Assembly: GCA_019321725.1 (NCBI GenBank)
Contig: JAGSPU010000052.1
Span: forward strand, 2,542,001-2,606,000
DNA length: 64,000 nt
Direction of reading: 5' to 3'
DNA from: Paulownia fortunei
Lineage: Eukaryota > Streptophyta > Magnoliopsida > Lamiales > Paulowniaceae
Shown here: positions 40,761 through 53,400 of the stretch, piece by piece
Layout: each line of letters begins with the position of its first letter
How positions within the stretch are numbered: the first letter of the stretch is position 1
Program-made: the position numbers and the translations under genes
Notes under the pieces: model-generated
Seen by the model: only the letters and a program-made list of their open reading frames with translations
Databases searched by the model: none
Told to the model about the DNA's origin: nothing

Positions 40761-40814
40761 GCAAGAAACTGAAGTCCAGAACAAGATATTATATTGTATG
40801 GCTAATAGCATCAA

Positions 40815-42178
40815 CTAATTCGTCTTGTTGCAAATGCCCACCAGTTCTTTCACAACTTCATCAATCTCTTCATCTCCACTGGACCTGAGTTTCTCCCTCA
40901 TATCGGCAGCTCTTTGCCTCACAAATTTTCCACAATCTTCCATCACTACCTGTTTGATAACTGCTGCCAATGTTTCTCTATGAAGCCTCTTGTTTTTGTC
41001 CCTCAAAACCTCTACACCAACACCAATCTCTTCCGCAAGCCTAGCATTAATGGGCTGGTCAAGGTGCATTGGCACTGCTATAATAGGGACCCCAAAATTC
41101 ATGCTCTCCATCACAGAGCTCCACCCACAATGACTCACAAACCCTCCAATAGTTGCATGTCCTAGGATCTTTGTCTGTGGGGCCCACCCATCACAAATTT
41201 TACCCCTATTTCCAACCCTCTCGAGAAACCCTTTTGGCAATGTTTTCTCTAGTAATCCACTGTCCCCATTTGCACCTTTGGGAAACCTTACAACCCATAT
41301 GAAGTTGATTTTGCTAAGCTCTAGGCCACAAGCAATCTCATCTATATCATCCTCAGTGAGAAAATACTCACTTCCAAATGAAACAAAAACCGTGGATTTC
41401 CTTTCTTTCTTGTTAAGCCATGACAAAATATCTGAACTGTCATCATCTTTTTCATCAGGGCCAGGCTCTTGAATTAATGGGCCAACTGGGACATACTTCT
41501 TGCCAACTAAACTAGAAACATAATCAATGTACTTACCCTCAATATCCCTAAACCCTTTGATCAAAACAATCTTGCAGGACCTCTCAACCACCTCAAACAC
41601 CTTATCAATCTCTTCCGGATTCGAGGCACCATCTAACAACCTCTTCTTGTCACTAGACTCATAATCACGATAATAAATTTTCGAAAATGGAAACTCAATA
41701 GTGGGATTCTTGAAATAGTGAAACATGAAACAAATCGAAGTACAACTAGTAATGGTGAATTGAACTGCTGGGATATTTTGCTCTTTGGCAACCAAAGGTG
41801 CCCATGGCTGGAAATCATAGATAAGCAAATCAGGCTTGAGGTCTGCAAGGATATCAGAGAAGTCGTCAACCGACAAGTCCAAGGCCTCCTTCAGCCTTGG
41901 CATGAGGTGGGGTGGGAGCCCATTTGTGGTGTGAAAGTTACGGGAAGGTCTGGTAAATTTGGCAAGATGAGTGGCACTAGTTTTATGGACTGTGACAAAT
42001 TTTCAGTTATCTTTTTCTCAACGCAACTAAGTGTGGCTGGGGTAGAACACAAGTATATGATGAAACCTCTACTGGTAAGTTTCTTGGCCAACTCTAGGTA
42101 GGGTGTTATGTGACCATAAGCTAACCATGGGAGCATCACAACACGAATAGGGCTCTGGTTTTTGTTAGCATCCATCAT
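40815..42178 (-). CDS. UGT94-like glycosyltransferase, UGT-A (one frameshift)
   Basis: Family 1 UDP-sugar glycosyltransferase, nearest in my memory to UGT94 enzymes, which add a sugar onto the sugar of a flavonoid, lignan, apocarotenoid or terpenoid glycoside. The acceptor here is unknown. The start is the ATG at 42178 (MMDANKNQSPIR); the frame open further upstream has no ATG. The catalytic His lies in AYGHITPYLELA and the activating Asp in LLIYDFQPWAP, where one Leu present in UGT-C is missing. The PSPG box runs WAPQTKILGHA to MHLDQ; the final Gln fits UDP-glucose, which is inference. A lost G in 'acggg' near 41942 (paralogues read 'acgggg') breaks frame after about 80 codons. The C-terminus ends NKTN, shorter than its paralogues. 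Single exon, minus strand like the rest of the array. Confidence 0.88.
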
Positions 42179-42347
42179 GAAAAGACACACACACACTCTA
42201 TATATATCTCTCTTTCTGATTCTTTCTGGGGCAAGAAAGAAAAATGAAGTGCTAAAGAAAAATGTTTGTGCTAGAAAAAGTACGAAAAGAGCTTTACTCA
42301 AGCTTGCTTCTCTAAACTTGGTTGCCTTACAAATGAAATGCTACACT

Positions 42348-42355
42348 TATTTATA
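42348..42355 (-). promoter_or_regulatory. TATA box candidate, UGT-A
   Basis: TATAAATA on the minus strand about 170 bases upstream of the UGT-A ATG. It sits in a block (AGTATAAATAAGTGTA) shared by UGT-A, UGT-B and UGT-C at different distances. Confidence 0.5.
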
Positions 42356-42399
42356 CTACTACTCTACGAACTCTAGAATTCTCCTAGTATGAATTCTTC

Positions 42400-44690
42400 A
42401 AATACTATGTAAACTGACTTAACAACTATATATTTGTCTCTCTTGTTTTCTCTATATGCTTTACTCTTTTTTCTGATTTTTATTACCTAACAAATATATA
42501 TTTGTCTCTAATCTTTTCTCTTCTTTACTCCATGCTCCATGCATGGTTAGAAATTTCCAAACTGAAAAAACGGAAAAAGAAATCCAATTTTCCGTAATTG
42601 AGTTAAGGAGTAAGCTAATAAAGATTTGTTGGGCAAGTAAAATTTGAGCAGAAAAAGAAATTTTGGCATTAAGAAAGAAAATTGAGTGCTATTGGTTAAA
42701 TAAGGTAAGATTCATGATAGATAAAGTAAGGGATGGAACAAATTCCTAAGGGTAAAAATACAACAAAAAATTGATAAATCTATATATAAGAAAATTCTTC
42801 ATCAAAGTCATATATTGATAAGTTCATTTATCAACACCTCAACCTGAAAATTAAAACTCCATATTAAATTATAAAAATTAACTACGGAGAGAAAAGAGAA
42901 GTCGTATCTATAAATTTTGCTAATTGAAAAATTGGAAATTGGCAAACAACATAATTTCCTTAGACGTAATCCTATGAATTCTTATACTGAATGTGCTGTT
43001 AGAGTACATTACAAACAGAATTTGTTATCATAGAATCATCAGAATGCCAATAAAATCAGAACTCTTCTACTATAAAAATTGTTTTATTATGAAAGAAATA
43101 AATGATTAAAAAAAATTATAAAAAGAAGACTAGCGTAGTCAACAACATAAGCGTCACCTATGATAAAATATATTTTTTCGGGATAGCGACGTTCAACTAC
43201 GCCATAGTATGAACGGGAGCTGGCATTGCTGCTTATTTAAATTATTTTGAACAACTAACGAACACCCTCAGAAATTTCTTTCTTTTTATTTCTTTAAGCC
43301 CATAAGTGCACACTGATTATTTGTTGTTATCGTTTTAAATTGAAAAGACCTTTGACTTTGTATTGTAATTCTTTGCTGTTCTTTTTAAACTGAAAAGACC
43401 ATTGACTTTGTATTTGTTGATGAACGATGAAGTATTGCCATTTGATGATGATGATAAACTAATTTTAAAGGCAGTATGAGTATGTGTTGGTTGGGTGACA
43501 GGTTCTTCCCCTCGGCAATATTTATGTTTTCAAAATCGAATCTTTTATAGTGGATGTGAACTTTGATTATTTAAGTATTCTTAAGGTCACTTTCAATGAA
43601 TTGTTGTTTCCTATCTTTTGATTTGGAAATTGAAAAAAGAATTGCCTTTGATACAAATGGCAAGATCTAATTGACCCCTTGATCCTGGAATTCTAATTTA
43701 AATTTTTTATTATAATTTTGAGTTATATTTTGTATTGTTCGCGTACAGTACATACACGCCACATATATACAATAAGTTTAAAATATATTTTAAAAAATAT
43801 TTTATGTACATAGTACATATATGATATATGATATATAATACAAATGGGATATAAAATTATAATTAAATATCCAAATTAAGAATTTAAGATTATAATAAAA
43901 ATGTCAAGAAGGTGGTAAGTTGAAGGACTTGACATTGTGCGATCTTGTTCTTCATTTGGCGGTCCCATTACATTAAAAATGGTGGGTGGAGTTGTTAAAA
44001 TCGAAGATATTATTCGTGTATAGCCCACAAAAGTGGGTTCGACCAAGAACTTTGAATTAATTACAAGCAAAAATGTTATTAATATTTTTCTTGTTCAAAA
44101 TAAAGAAATTGTTAATTTTAACTTCAAGCTGCATCCGTTCATATACTTCATTTGCTTCGTATATCTAATTTCATTATCACTTCTTTTTTTAGGCTTTAAT
44201 TGAAAAATACTAGCAACCAATCGATCCAATATTATTGTTCCAACTGTGTAAAAATGAGCACAAAAATATATGCATAATATTGGGTTTGATGTTCTTTAGA
44301 TATTTTTTACTGTTTGAAGTACCGAGTGAGTTGCACAATGATGTATGAAGTTTCATTTAACTAAAAGAAAGGAGAATAAGTATTACGGAAAAAAATAATT
44401 TTTTTAATGCCACATTTCAATAAAAACATTTTAAAAATTGATTCAAACCTACTCTTTGTTTGATAAATGAATCAAATAACTCATAAATATTGAGATAACT
44501 TACCTTTATTATATAATTCCATTTTTCTAAATTTTGATGCTGGTTATTGAAAATGTATATTTTCTTCAAATCTCGATTTCAACTCTTTTTTCGTTTGATC
44601 AGCATTTCTACAGATCCAAACATGTTAAAATTAATCTTTTACTCTGTAAATTTTAGAAATTCAGAGTTGAACATTTATATTTTCAAGCAA
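42400..44690. other. UGT-A upstream flank, duplicated elsewhere
   Basis: No gene. Several blocks recur in the other flanks: 'aactatatatttgtctctc' (near 42424 and 42494, also 47560, 51720 and 55955); 43250-43420 matches 47800-47990 and 57050-57260; 43900-44215 matches 58165-58500. These mark copies of one ancestral unit. Confidence 0.6.
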
Positions 44691-45160
44691 GTTAATAAAA
44701 ACACATAAAAAATAGGGGTGTTCAATTGGTATTTAAAAACACATAAAAAATCGACTTGGTATTTGGTTTATAGTTTTAGAAAAAATTGGTATTTGATTTG
44801 CTGTTGCTTTTTTATTTTGGTTTATCGAACATACTGTAATATAATTGTTACATAGTTTATAAAAAAAATTCATTTAATATTTATTAACATTTATACTATT
44901 AATATTTTTAACTCACAAGAACTAAAAATAAGAAATAAGAAATACAATCATGAGTTTGTTTTTTAAATTTCAGTTATTTTATTTCGATTAACCAAATTAT
45001 CAAATCAAATAGTTAGAAATGATATAAATCGATTAATTCAATTTAATATTCGATATAACATTTTGGTTTGCCGAATTTTTAATTTACTAAAATTTTGATT
45101 CGATTAAATTCGAATTTACTAAACGTACACCCTACTCTTTTTATGTGTTCTTTTAAAATC
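44690..45160. mobile_element. TIR element, about 470 bases
   Basis: The left end 'aacacataaaaaataggggt' followed by 'gttca' and the right end, read inverted, 'gaacacataaaaagagtagg' form imperfect terminal inverted repeats around AT-rich DNA with 'ggtttatcg' and 'tcgattaa' blocks. Related ends occur near 49453, 50050, 53460, 59773 and 61490. There is no transposase, so it is a MITE-like family. Confidence 0.55.
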
Positions 45161-45815
45161 ACTAAACAAATATATTTTAGCTATATATATATACACATTA
45201 AAAATCATTTACTTCACCTATTTTAAATTATTTTTATAAAAAAAGATTTTTATTTATCTAGAATGTTTTTACTCTAGTAGATTTTCCACTATAGCACATC
45301 ATTCTTAATTGTGTTGATGAAAAAAAAAATTAATTATTTTTTTTGGATTTTTGGTATCAAAACTATGGGACTAGAAATGCAAATTTCTATCACGTGCTCA
45401 ACACATTGTTTTTTTTCGTCACCAGTCTTAACGGTCACGTGATCAACATATGAATTTTTTTTCCTTAACTTTTTAGTTGGAAAGGACTAAAGTTGCAATC
45501 AAAATTTGTTACTAGACTAAAAGTGATAGTGTGGAACTAAAATTGCTACAAGCCCAAAGCTATAGGACCAAGAGTGCAATTAATCCTTTACATAAACACT
45601 ACTAATACTTTAATTGACCTTATAAACAACACAAAGTTATATAATGTTACCTTGCATGAAAAACACTGCTAACACAACCAAAGCCAACTATCCAAACAAA
45701 CAAAAACAACAGAAGCAAAGCCAAGTATCCAAACTATAACAAAAACAAAAGACTATTAATATGTAAGAACTGAAGTCCAGAACAAGCTATTAGACTGTAT
45801 GCCTAATAGCATCAA

Positions 45816-47192
45816 CTAATTCTTTGTTGAACTTTTGTTGCAAAGGCCCACCAGTTCTTTGACAACTTCATCAATTTCTTGATCTCCCTTGTACCTGAGT
45901 TTCTCCCTCATATTAGCAGCTCTTTGCCTCACAAATTCTCCAGAATCTTCCATCACCACCTGTTTGATAACTGCTGCCAATGTTTCTCTATGAAGCCTCT
46001 TGTTTTTGTCCCTCAAAAGCTCCACACCAACACCAACCTCTTCCACAAGCCTAGCATTAATGGGCTGGTCAAGGTGCATTGGCACTGCTATAATTGGGAC
46101 CCCAAAATTCATGCTCTCCATCACAGAGCTCCACCCACAATGACTCACAAACCCTCCAATGTTTGCATGTCCTAGGATCTTTGTTTGTGGAGCCCACTCC
46201 TGAACAACTTTACCCCTATCTCCAACCCTCTCAAGAAACCCTTTTGGCAATGTTTTCTCTAGCAATCCAGGTAGTCCATTTGGATCTTTGGGAAACCTCA
46301 CAACCCATATGAAGTTGATGTTGCTAAGCTCCAGCCCATAAGCAATCTCATCTCTGTCTTCAGTAGTGAGAAAATACTCACTCCCAAATGAAACAAAAAC
46401 TGTGGATTTCCTTTCTTTCTTGTCAAGCCATGACAAAATATCTGAACTTTCATCATCTTTTTCATTAGGGCTAGGCTCTTGAACTAATGGACCAACTGGG
46501 ACAAATTTCTTGCCAACTAAACTAGAAACATAATCAATGTACTTACCCTCAATATCCGTAAACCCTTTGATTAAAACAATCTTGTAGGACCTCTCAAACA
46601 CCTCAAACGCCCTATCTTTCTCTTTCGGATTCGACGCACTCTCTAACAACCTCTTTTTGTCACTAGACTCATAATCACGATAATAAATCTTCGTAAATGG
46701 AAACTCAATACCCGGATTCTTTAAATGGTGAAGCGTGAAACAAGTCATAGTAGAACTAGTAGTGACGAACAGAACTGCTGGGATATTTTTCTCTTTGGCA
46801 ACCAAAGAAGCCCATGGCTGGAAAACGTCGTAGATAAGCAAATCAGGCTTGATGTCTGCAAGGATATCAGAAAAGTCGTCAACCGACAAGTGGAAGGAAT
46901 CCAGGAGCCTTTGAATGAGGTGAGTTGGGAGCCCATTTGTGGTGTGAAACTTACGGGGAAGGCCTGGTAAATTTGGCAAGAGAAGGGGCACTAGTTTTAT
47001 GGACTGTGACAATTTTTCAGTGATCTTTTTCTCAATGCAACTAAGTGTGGCTTGTGTAGAGCACAAGTATATGATGAAACCTCTACTGGTAAGTTTCTTG
47101 GCCAACTCTAGGTAGGGTGTTATGTGACCATAACCTAACCATGGGAACATCACAACACGAATAGGGCTTAGGTTTTGGTTAGCATCCATCAT
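45816..47192 (-). CDS. UGT94-like glycosyltransferase, UGT-B (intact)
   Basis: Intact single-exon family 1 glycosyltransferase of 458 residues, the usual length for this group. The start is the ATG at 47192 (MMDANQNLSPIR); the longer open frame upstream begins at a TTG and is leader. Catalytic His23 lies in GYGHITPYLELA; Asp122 lies in LLIYDVFQPWA. The donor loop PSPG box spans about residues 333-376 (WAPQTKILGHANIGGFVSHC to MHLDQ). Like UGT94 proteins it has FVSFGSEYFLT and GLELSNINFIWVVRFP. It is the most divergent of the four in the acceptor-binding half (HLIQRLLDSFHLS against HLMPKLKEALDLS), so acceptor choice may differ. The 5' leader carries a (GT)n tract and TATATA that UGT-C and UGT-D lack. 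Confidence 0.95.
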   Translation of the reverse strand: MMDANQNLSPIRVVMFPWLGYGHITPYLELAKKLTSRGFIIYLCSTQATLSCIEKKITEKLSQSIKLVPLLLPNLPGLPRKFHTTNGLPTHLIQRLLDSFHLSVDDFSDILADIKPDLLIYDVFQPWASLVAKEKNIPAVLFVTTSSTMTCFTLHHLKNPGIEFPFTKIYYRDYESSDKKRLLESASNPKEKDRAFEVFERSYKIVLIKGFTDIEGKYIDYVSSLVGKKFVPVGPLVQEPSPNEKDDESSDILSWLDKKERKSTVFVSFGSEYFLTTEDRDEIAYGLELSNINFIWVVRFPKDPNGLPGLLEKTLPKGFLERVGDRGKVVQEWAPQTKILGHANIGGFVSHCGWSSVMESMNFGVPIIAVPMHLDQPINARLVEEVGVGVELLRDKNKRLHRETLAAVIKQVVMEDSGEFVRQRAANMREKLRYKGDQEIDEVVKELVGLCNKSSTKN

Positions 47193-47404
47193 GAAAAGAC
47201 ACACACACACACACTCTATATATCTCTCTTTCTGATTCTTTCTGGGCAAGAGAAAAAAATGAAGAGCTAAAGAAAAATGTTTGTGCGTAGAAAAAGTGTG
47301 GAAAAATGGCTAGAAGGCTAGATCCAAGAAAGATGCTCTTGTTTAACTCTTTGTTCAAGCTTGCTTCTAAAAACTTGGTTGTCTTACAAATGAAATCCTA
47401 CACT

Positions 47405-47412
47405 TATTTATA
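47405..47412 (-). promoter_or_regulatory. TATA box candidate, UGT-B
   Basis: TATAAATA on the minus strand about 215 bases upstream of the UGT-B ATG, in the same block as in UGT-A and UGT-C. Confidence 0.5.
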
Positions 47413-47419
47413 CTATTTA

Positions 47420-50384
47420 TTCTCCAAGTAGGTATTCTATGAATATTCTTCCTACAAATGTGTACACTTACCAAATAAAATTGTCAAATGGCAATTGTGC
47501 CCCTGCAAAAATCGTAGGGTGCACCAATCTCTTCATGCAAAAGATGAACTACCTAACAACTATATATTTGTCTCTTGTGTTCTCTATGATTTTCTCTTCT
47601 TTTTCTGGTTGTTGAGGATGATGGTCGAGACCCCCTACGGTTATATAACAACTTTGTGGTCGTACTACCATTAAAATGACAATAACATCAAAACTCTTCT
47701 ACTATAAAAGTGTTTAGTTCACAAAGATCTAGTAGTCAAAATATGAAAGAAAGACAACAACATAAGCGTCATCTGTGACCCATCGAACAGCAACGTTCCG
47801 CTACTAAACCGTCAATTTCTTTGTTTTATATTCTTTATTTTCTCATGTAAACCCAAGACCTCCTACAATTTATTTTCTTTCTTCAAGGCCGTATGTTCAC
47901 ACTAATTATTTGCTGTTCTTGTTTTAAATTGAAAAGATCATTGACTTTGTATTTAATTCTTTGCTGGTTCTTTTTTAAACGAAAAAGAACATTAATTGAC
48001 TTTTTATTTGTCGACGAACGATTAAGTATTGCCATTTGACGAAGACAATAAAATAAGTTTAAATGCAGTATTAGTTTGTGTTGGTCGGGTGACTGCAGGT
48101 TCTTCCCTCTGCAATATTTATGTTTTCAAACTCGAATATTTTATAGTGGATGTGAAGTACTGATTGTTTATGTTGAATGAATTATTATTTCCTATCTTTT
48201 TGGTTTGGACATTGGAAAAAGAATTGCCTTGATACAGATGGCAGGACCTAATTAACCCCTTAATCCTGGAATTTAACAACTTATAATTTTTATTATAATT
48301 TTATATTTCATATGTTTACGTATCGTATATATTTTTTATTAATTGAGTAATATCGTTAAAGTCTTATGAAATTGATCGTGAATAAAGTTTTGGACTATGA
48401 CATATCTTTATAAATATTGATATCGACTTTAATGTATAGAGATGATTAGTATTTTATTTTATTTATTATGATGCATAGTAATAAAATAAAATATGATGAA
48501 GTATTAGGTTATCGTTCAAGACCTAAACATATATCCCATCATTGACGGTAACTAAAGTAGAGGAGTATTTGTTTAGACTTGGAAGGATGAAACCACCAAC
48601 TGAAGGAAATCAAAAGGGGATTTTTTTTTGTTTTTATAATGGATAGATTCAGATATGTTTTTGATTTAGTATTCAATATTTTTTCTTGTTGCAAATTAAA
48701 ACATACAAATATGTTTAAACTTTATGGTGGAAAAACTTAATCACCATTAAGGATGTTTATATGATAAATTTTAAATGTATATTTAAAAAATATTATATAC
48801 ACATTACTTGTATGTACGATGTACGATGTACGATGTACAATACAAAATTTAAAAAATCCAAAGTAAGAATTTAAGGTTGAAATGGGAATACCAAATTGGT
48901 GAGTCAAAAGGAGTTGATATTGTGCGATTTGTTCAAAAGTTCAAGTTCAAATCGCACTACACAATAGATTTGGTGGCAATTTGAGATTCAACCAAACTAC
49001 CTCGCACCGCCCATGCATAGTTATTTTTTAAGTTAATAATTTTAGAAAAATTGCACTTTTAGTCCTATATCGTTTGGCCTTTTGCGATTATGGTTCAGAA
49101 TATCACTTTTAGTCTCATAAAAAATTCCTGATTCCAACTAATTTAGACTGACAAAAAAACTACATGTGGCCATTAAGTTAGGTAGCGAAAAAAGCTACGT
49201 GCGTGGCCAAAAATTATATTTTTTAAGTCCCAGAGTTTAGGATGTCTTAAAAGTTTGGTACCAAAAATAAGAAAAAAAAGAAAAAAAATCAAGAAATGTC
49301 TTTATCAACACAAAATCCAATGTGCCATCGTAAAAAAATTGCTTAACTGAAAACTTTATGGACAAATGCAAATCCTTTTCCAGAAATATAATTTAAAATA
49401 GGTGAAATAGTAATGTTAAAAAAACAAATAATATTATTTAAATAATTTAATAAAAACACGTAAAAAGAATAGGGAAGTTCATTCGGTAAAATGAAATTGA
49501 AATCAAACAAAATTTTAATAAATAAAAAATTCGACATGCAAAAATTCTCACCGAATACCAAATCAAACTAATTGATTTGAATTTGTTTTTGGTTATTTGG
49601 GTTGATAATTGTTTAATGATTTTTTGAAAGTAATAAAATAATTTAAAATTAAATAAAAAATTATGATTGCATTTCTTATTTATTACTTTTTTAGTTTTGG
49701 TGAGCTAAAAACAAAAAGTATAAATTATAATTATAAAAACATTAAGTAAAAATTATTTTTAAACTATGCAAAAGTTATAATTCGGTATGGTTCGGTAAAA
49801 TTTAGTTTTGGTGAGCTAAAAAAAAAAAAAAAGGTATAAAACTAACTAATAATTATAAAAACATTAAGTAAAAGTTATTTTAAAACTATGTAAATGTTAT
49901 AATTCGGTATGGTTTGGTAAAATAAAATAAAAAACAAAAATTAAATTAAATATTTCATTTTTCTAAATAAAAAAAATTGAATACCAATTTGAATTTTTTG
50001 ATATGTACCGAATTTTTAGTTTTGGTTCAATTCAATCGATTTATTGAGTAGTGAACACCTTTATAAAAATAAATAAAAATATGACATATAAGTTATTTAA
50101 TTTTTAAATATATTTTATTAATTTACTTAAAAAACCATTAACTAAATTATCAATCCAAAATCTAAAAAAAATTCAAATTGATTAATTCAGTTCATTATTT
50201 AGTATTAGCATTTTGGCGTATTGAATTTTTAATCACATAAATATAACAAAATATCAAATTTAAATTTTTATAAAAATTAAAAAAAAAACATAAAAACCCG
50301 TCAAAATAGTTTTTAGACCTAACCGGACCGGACAGACCTCCGATTTTCGGTTAGACCAATTGAACCGACCAGTCCGATCCGATT
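47420..50384. other. UGT-B upstream flank, AT-rich
   Basis: No gene. 47560-48130 is homologous to 43250-43510 and 57050-57360. 49450-50060 is AT-rich and bounded by ends of the 'acataaaaagaatagg' TIR family. An internal pair at about 49680-49800 and 49801-49920 ('tttagttttggtgagctaaaa') is a local duplication. Confidence 0.5.
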
Positions 50385-50394
50385 TTGAAAACGT

Positions 50395-51910
50395 TGGTTC
50401 CAGGCTTCGTGCAGTATATGATTACAACATTCAAATTCATTGAAACTCTTGCACAAACTGATATAGAAGGGAAGATTTTAAAGAATTACAATATTTTTAA
50501 CCGAAAGCATATGTATCTTGAAGTGTTACAATCCACATTAGCGAATCTGAATGATGTACAGTACTCTCATAGCCAGAGGATGTTGGTTGATGGAATTATA
50601 TATAGAGGGATAAATAAGCAAAATTTGATATTGAAACAAACGAAGGAAAGTGTTTCTTGACAACAAATAACACACTGCAGAAAAGTTAAAAGAAATATTC
50701 ATCCAAAGTTTTGAAGTAAAAGCATCAAGAGAGAGCAGATCCCAACATGTTAATTAAGATATAAAGCCTAACAAATGTTGCATAATAAGCTTTTTATTGG
50801 TGTTGGGATTCAAGGGCCAAATAAGCAACATAATACATATCTCAATCTGTCAGCACACATGCAATGATAAAAAAGAACAAAATTTTAAATTACAGAAAAT
50901 TTACATAAATACTACTAATACTTTAATTGGAACACAAAGTTATATATGTTACCCTGCATATATGCATGCCAACACAGGCAAAGCCAAATGGGTTTTTAAC
51001 AAAATATTGTATTTTAATAAAATAATTGTCAAAATATCGTGAAATGAAAGTGTGTTAAGTTTTTATGATAAAGTCTTATGCACTCTAACGCTATCCATTT
51101 AATTTTTTTATTTTTTTATCAGGGACAATACCATAAAATTGATGGTATTACCTCGGGGTAACACTTTGACCAGGTAACGTTAGGCCAAAGGGTTACCTTG
51201 GCAATTGCCAAATTTGCCAAAGGTAAGGTAACACATTTTTTTTGTTTATTTTTTTTATTTTTTATATGTATTTATTATTTTGTGTAATTATATTATTACA
51301 CACGTAAATATAAAAAGGTTTAAATTTTAAATAAAATTTAACAAATAATTAAAAAAAATATTATATAAATGAATACAGTAATCAAATTAAACATATTATA
51401 TACAATAATCAGTAATATATAAACTGATGAAATATCACAATATTTCAATATTGGTGCACAGAGTTGGGAAGAGAGAATTGAAAGACATAGAAATAAGCAA
51501 TCACATGATTATAATACTAGCGAACATTATTGATTACTAACTTAAATTTATTTTTCTCTCTCTCCCCCTCTTTTTTTGTTTTCTTTTCTGGTTGTTACAA
51601 CAACTATGTATTTGTCTCTCTTGTTTCTCTAGGTTTTTTCTTGTTTTGTCTGACAACTATGTTTTTGTCTCCCTTATTTATTTAGTTTTTTTTTTTGTTT
51701 TTTCTGGTTGTTACCTAACAACTATATATTTGTCTATCCTATTTTCTATGCTTTTTCCTTCTTCTTTTTTTCTTTTTTCTTTTTTCTTTTTTCTTTTTTC
51801 TAGTTGTTGAGGATGATTGATGGTCGAGAGCTCCAGGGGCCAAGTGTATACGTATGGTGAAGGTGCTCCTTGCATGGATAGATATTTCCATACTGCAAGA
51901 ATTATAAAAA
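50395..51910 (-). pseudogene. Flanks of a lost UGT copy, coding region absent
   Basis: 50395-50670 matches the outer 3' flank seen near 58860-59340. 50915-50990 matches the 3' flank directly behind the UGTs ('tactactaatactttaatt', then 'ccctgcat' and 'aacacaggcaaagccaa'). 51590-51905 matches the 5' flank of UGT-C at 55945-56160 ('tagttgttgaggatgat', 'gcatggatagat'). The order 3' flank then 5' flank is that of a minus-strand UGT, but only about 600 bases of unrelated AT-rich DNA lie between, with none of the 1.38 kb coding sequence. I read this as a deleted copy. Confidence 0.6.
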
Positions 51911-52139
51911 GTTTTATTATAATAGTCTACATACAATTTTTAAACTATTTTATTGTATAGGGAGTTATCGCAATGCATAATAAATAATCAAATTGAGTAT
52001 TTTTGCATGCGGTAAAATTGCAAAATTTGTTTAGTTCCCGTTAAAATTTGATTTGACAAAAGTACTTTATAATTATTAAAAATTGAGTCTAAATTTCATA
52101 TGATATTTAAAAATTAATCAAAAAATATCACATGCAATG

Positions 52140-53400
52140 CACATGATACAAAAAAATGAAAATTTTGGGGATTTTGACAAATTTCGCTTATGTAGGAATG
52201 ACTTAGCCGACATGGCAAAATTTGTTGAAAATTTCAAGTTTTGCTGGCAATTGTTAACATAGCACAAAAGTCTATCGAAATTTACTAATATGGACTATAA
52301 TTTATAAATTTTTGAATTTGGAGTGAACATTCCATAACGTGGCAATTTTGTGAATGAAGGGAGGGAAATAAATAAAATTAGTAGAATTTCCATGTTGACA
52401 TAAAAAAAAACTAAATTAATTTATTTTATATTTAATTTTTTTTCATTTATAAATTTCAAAAAAAAATATTTTTTTACTTTTTTTCTTTTCTCCTCCATTT
52501 TACCCATTTGCCATCATCCACCAGCCCTCTTTTCTCTTTTTCTTCTTTTTTTTCAGCCAAATCCACCTCCCAAACCACCCCTCACCTCCTTCTCTTCTTC
52601 ATCTTCGTATTTTAATGAAAATTAAAATATAAAAAACTATTTTTTGTAAATTAAAAAAGAATGAAAAAAGCAAAAGATATATTATGAAAATTATTTTCTG
52701 AAATCTTTCTTTATTTTATACTTTTGGTAATTAGAAACTATTTAAATATACTATATGAACTATTTTCCATTTTATTTATTATTGAAATTCAAATAATTTC
52801 TAACTTTTCAATATAAATTGTTACTAACATATTTTTTTTGTAATAAATTTTACTAACATATTTATTTCTTATTTTCTGTAATTGTTTAATTTATTTATAT
52901 TTTTTAAAATTTTGATTTTTTTTAAAAAAAATGTAAACTATTTTCTATTTTGCTTATTGTTGAATTTATATATATTCTATTTTTTTAAATATCTAATTTT
53001 ATTAACATATTTTTCCTTTTTTTGTAGATTTTCTAAATTATTTTGTTAACATATTTTTTTATTGACATATAAAAGGAACTATTTCCGTTTATTAACATAC
53101 TTGGCAAAGAAAATTCCATCATTTTTTATTTTATTTTCTTTATCCACATAATTGCCACATCATTTAATTTTTCCTCCAAATTCAAAAATTCTCAAATTGG
53201 AGTCTATGTCAGCAAGTTCCGATCTTCTTTTGTGCCATATCAACAATTGCTAGCCAAAATTAAAATTTTCAGTAAAAAATCAAATTAGATATGCCAATTT
53301 TAAAATTTTGTGTATTAAAATCAAATCGTCCCAATTTAATGAACCAAATGTTTATCTAAACTAACTCAGAGGACAAGTTTTGCGTTTTTCCCTAGCATTT
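52140..53400. mobile_element. Foldback element with long imperfect inverted repeats, copy 1
   Basis: Left 52200-52400 and right 53095-53290 are imperfect inverted copies. For example, 'ggcaattgttaacatagcac' on the left pairs with the inverse of 'gtgccatatcaacaattgct' on the right. The centre is pyrimidine-rich and AT-rich with no protein. The element ends near 'ccctagcattttggc'. Confidence 0.6.

Noticed and set aside
47193..47249. Upstream extension of UGT-B (19 extra residues)
   Set aside because: It starts at TTG, reads through a GT/GA-rich leader and is not conserved in UGT-C or UGT-D.
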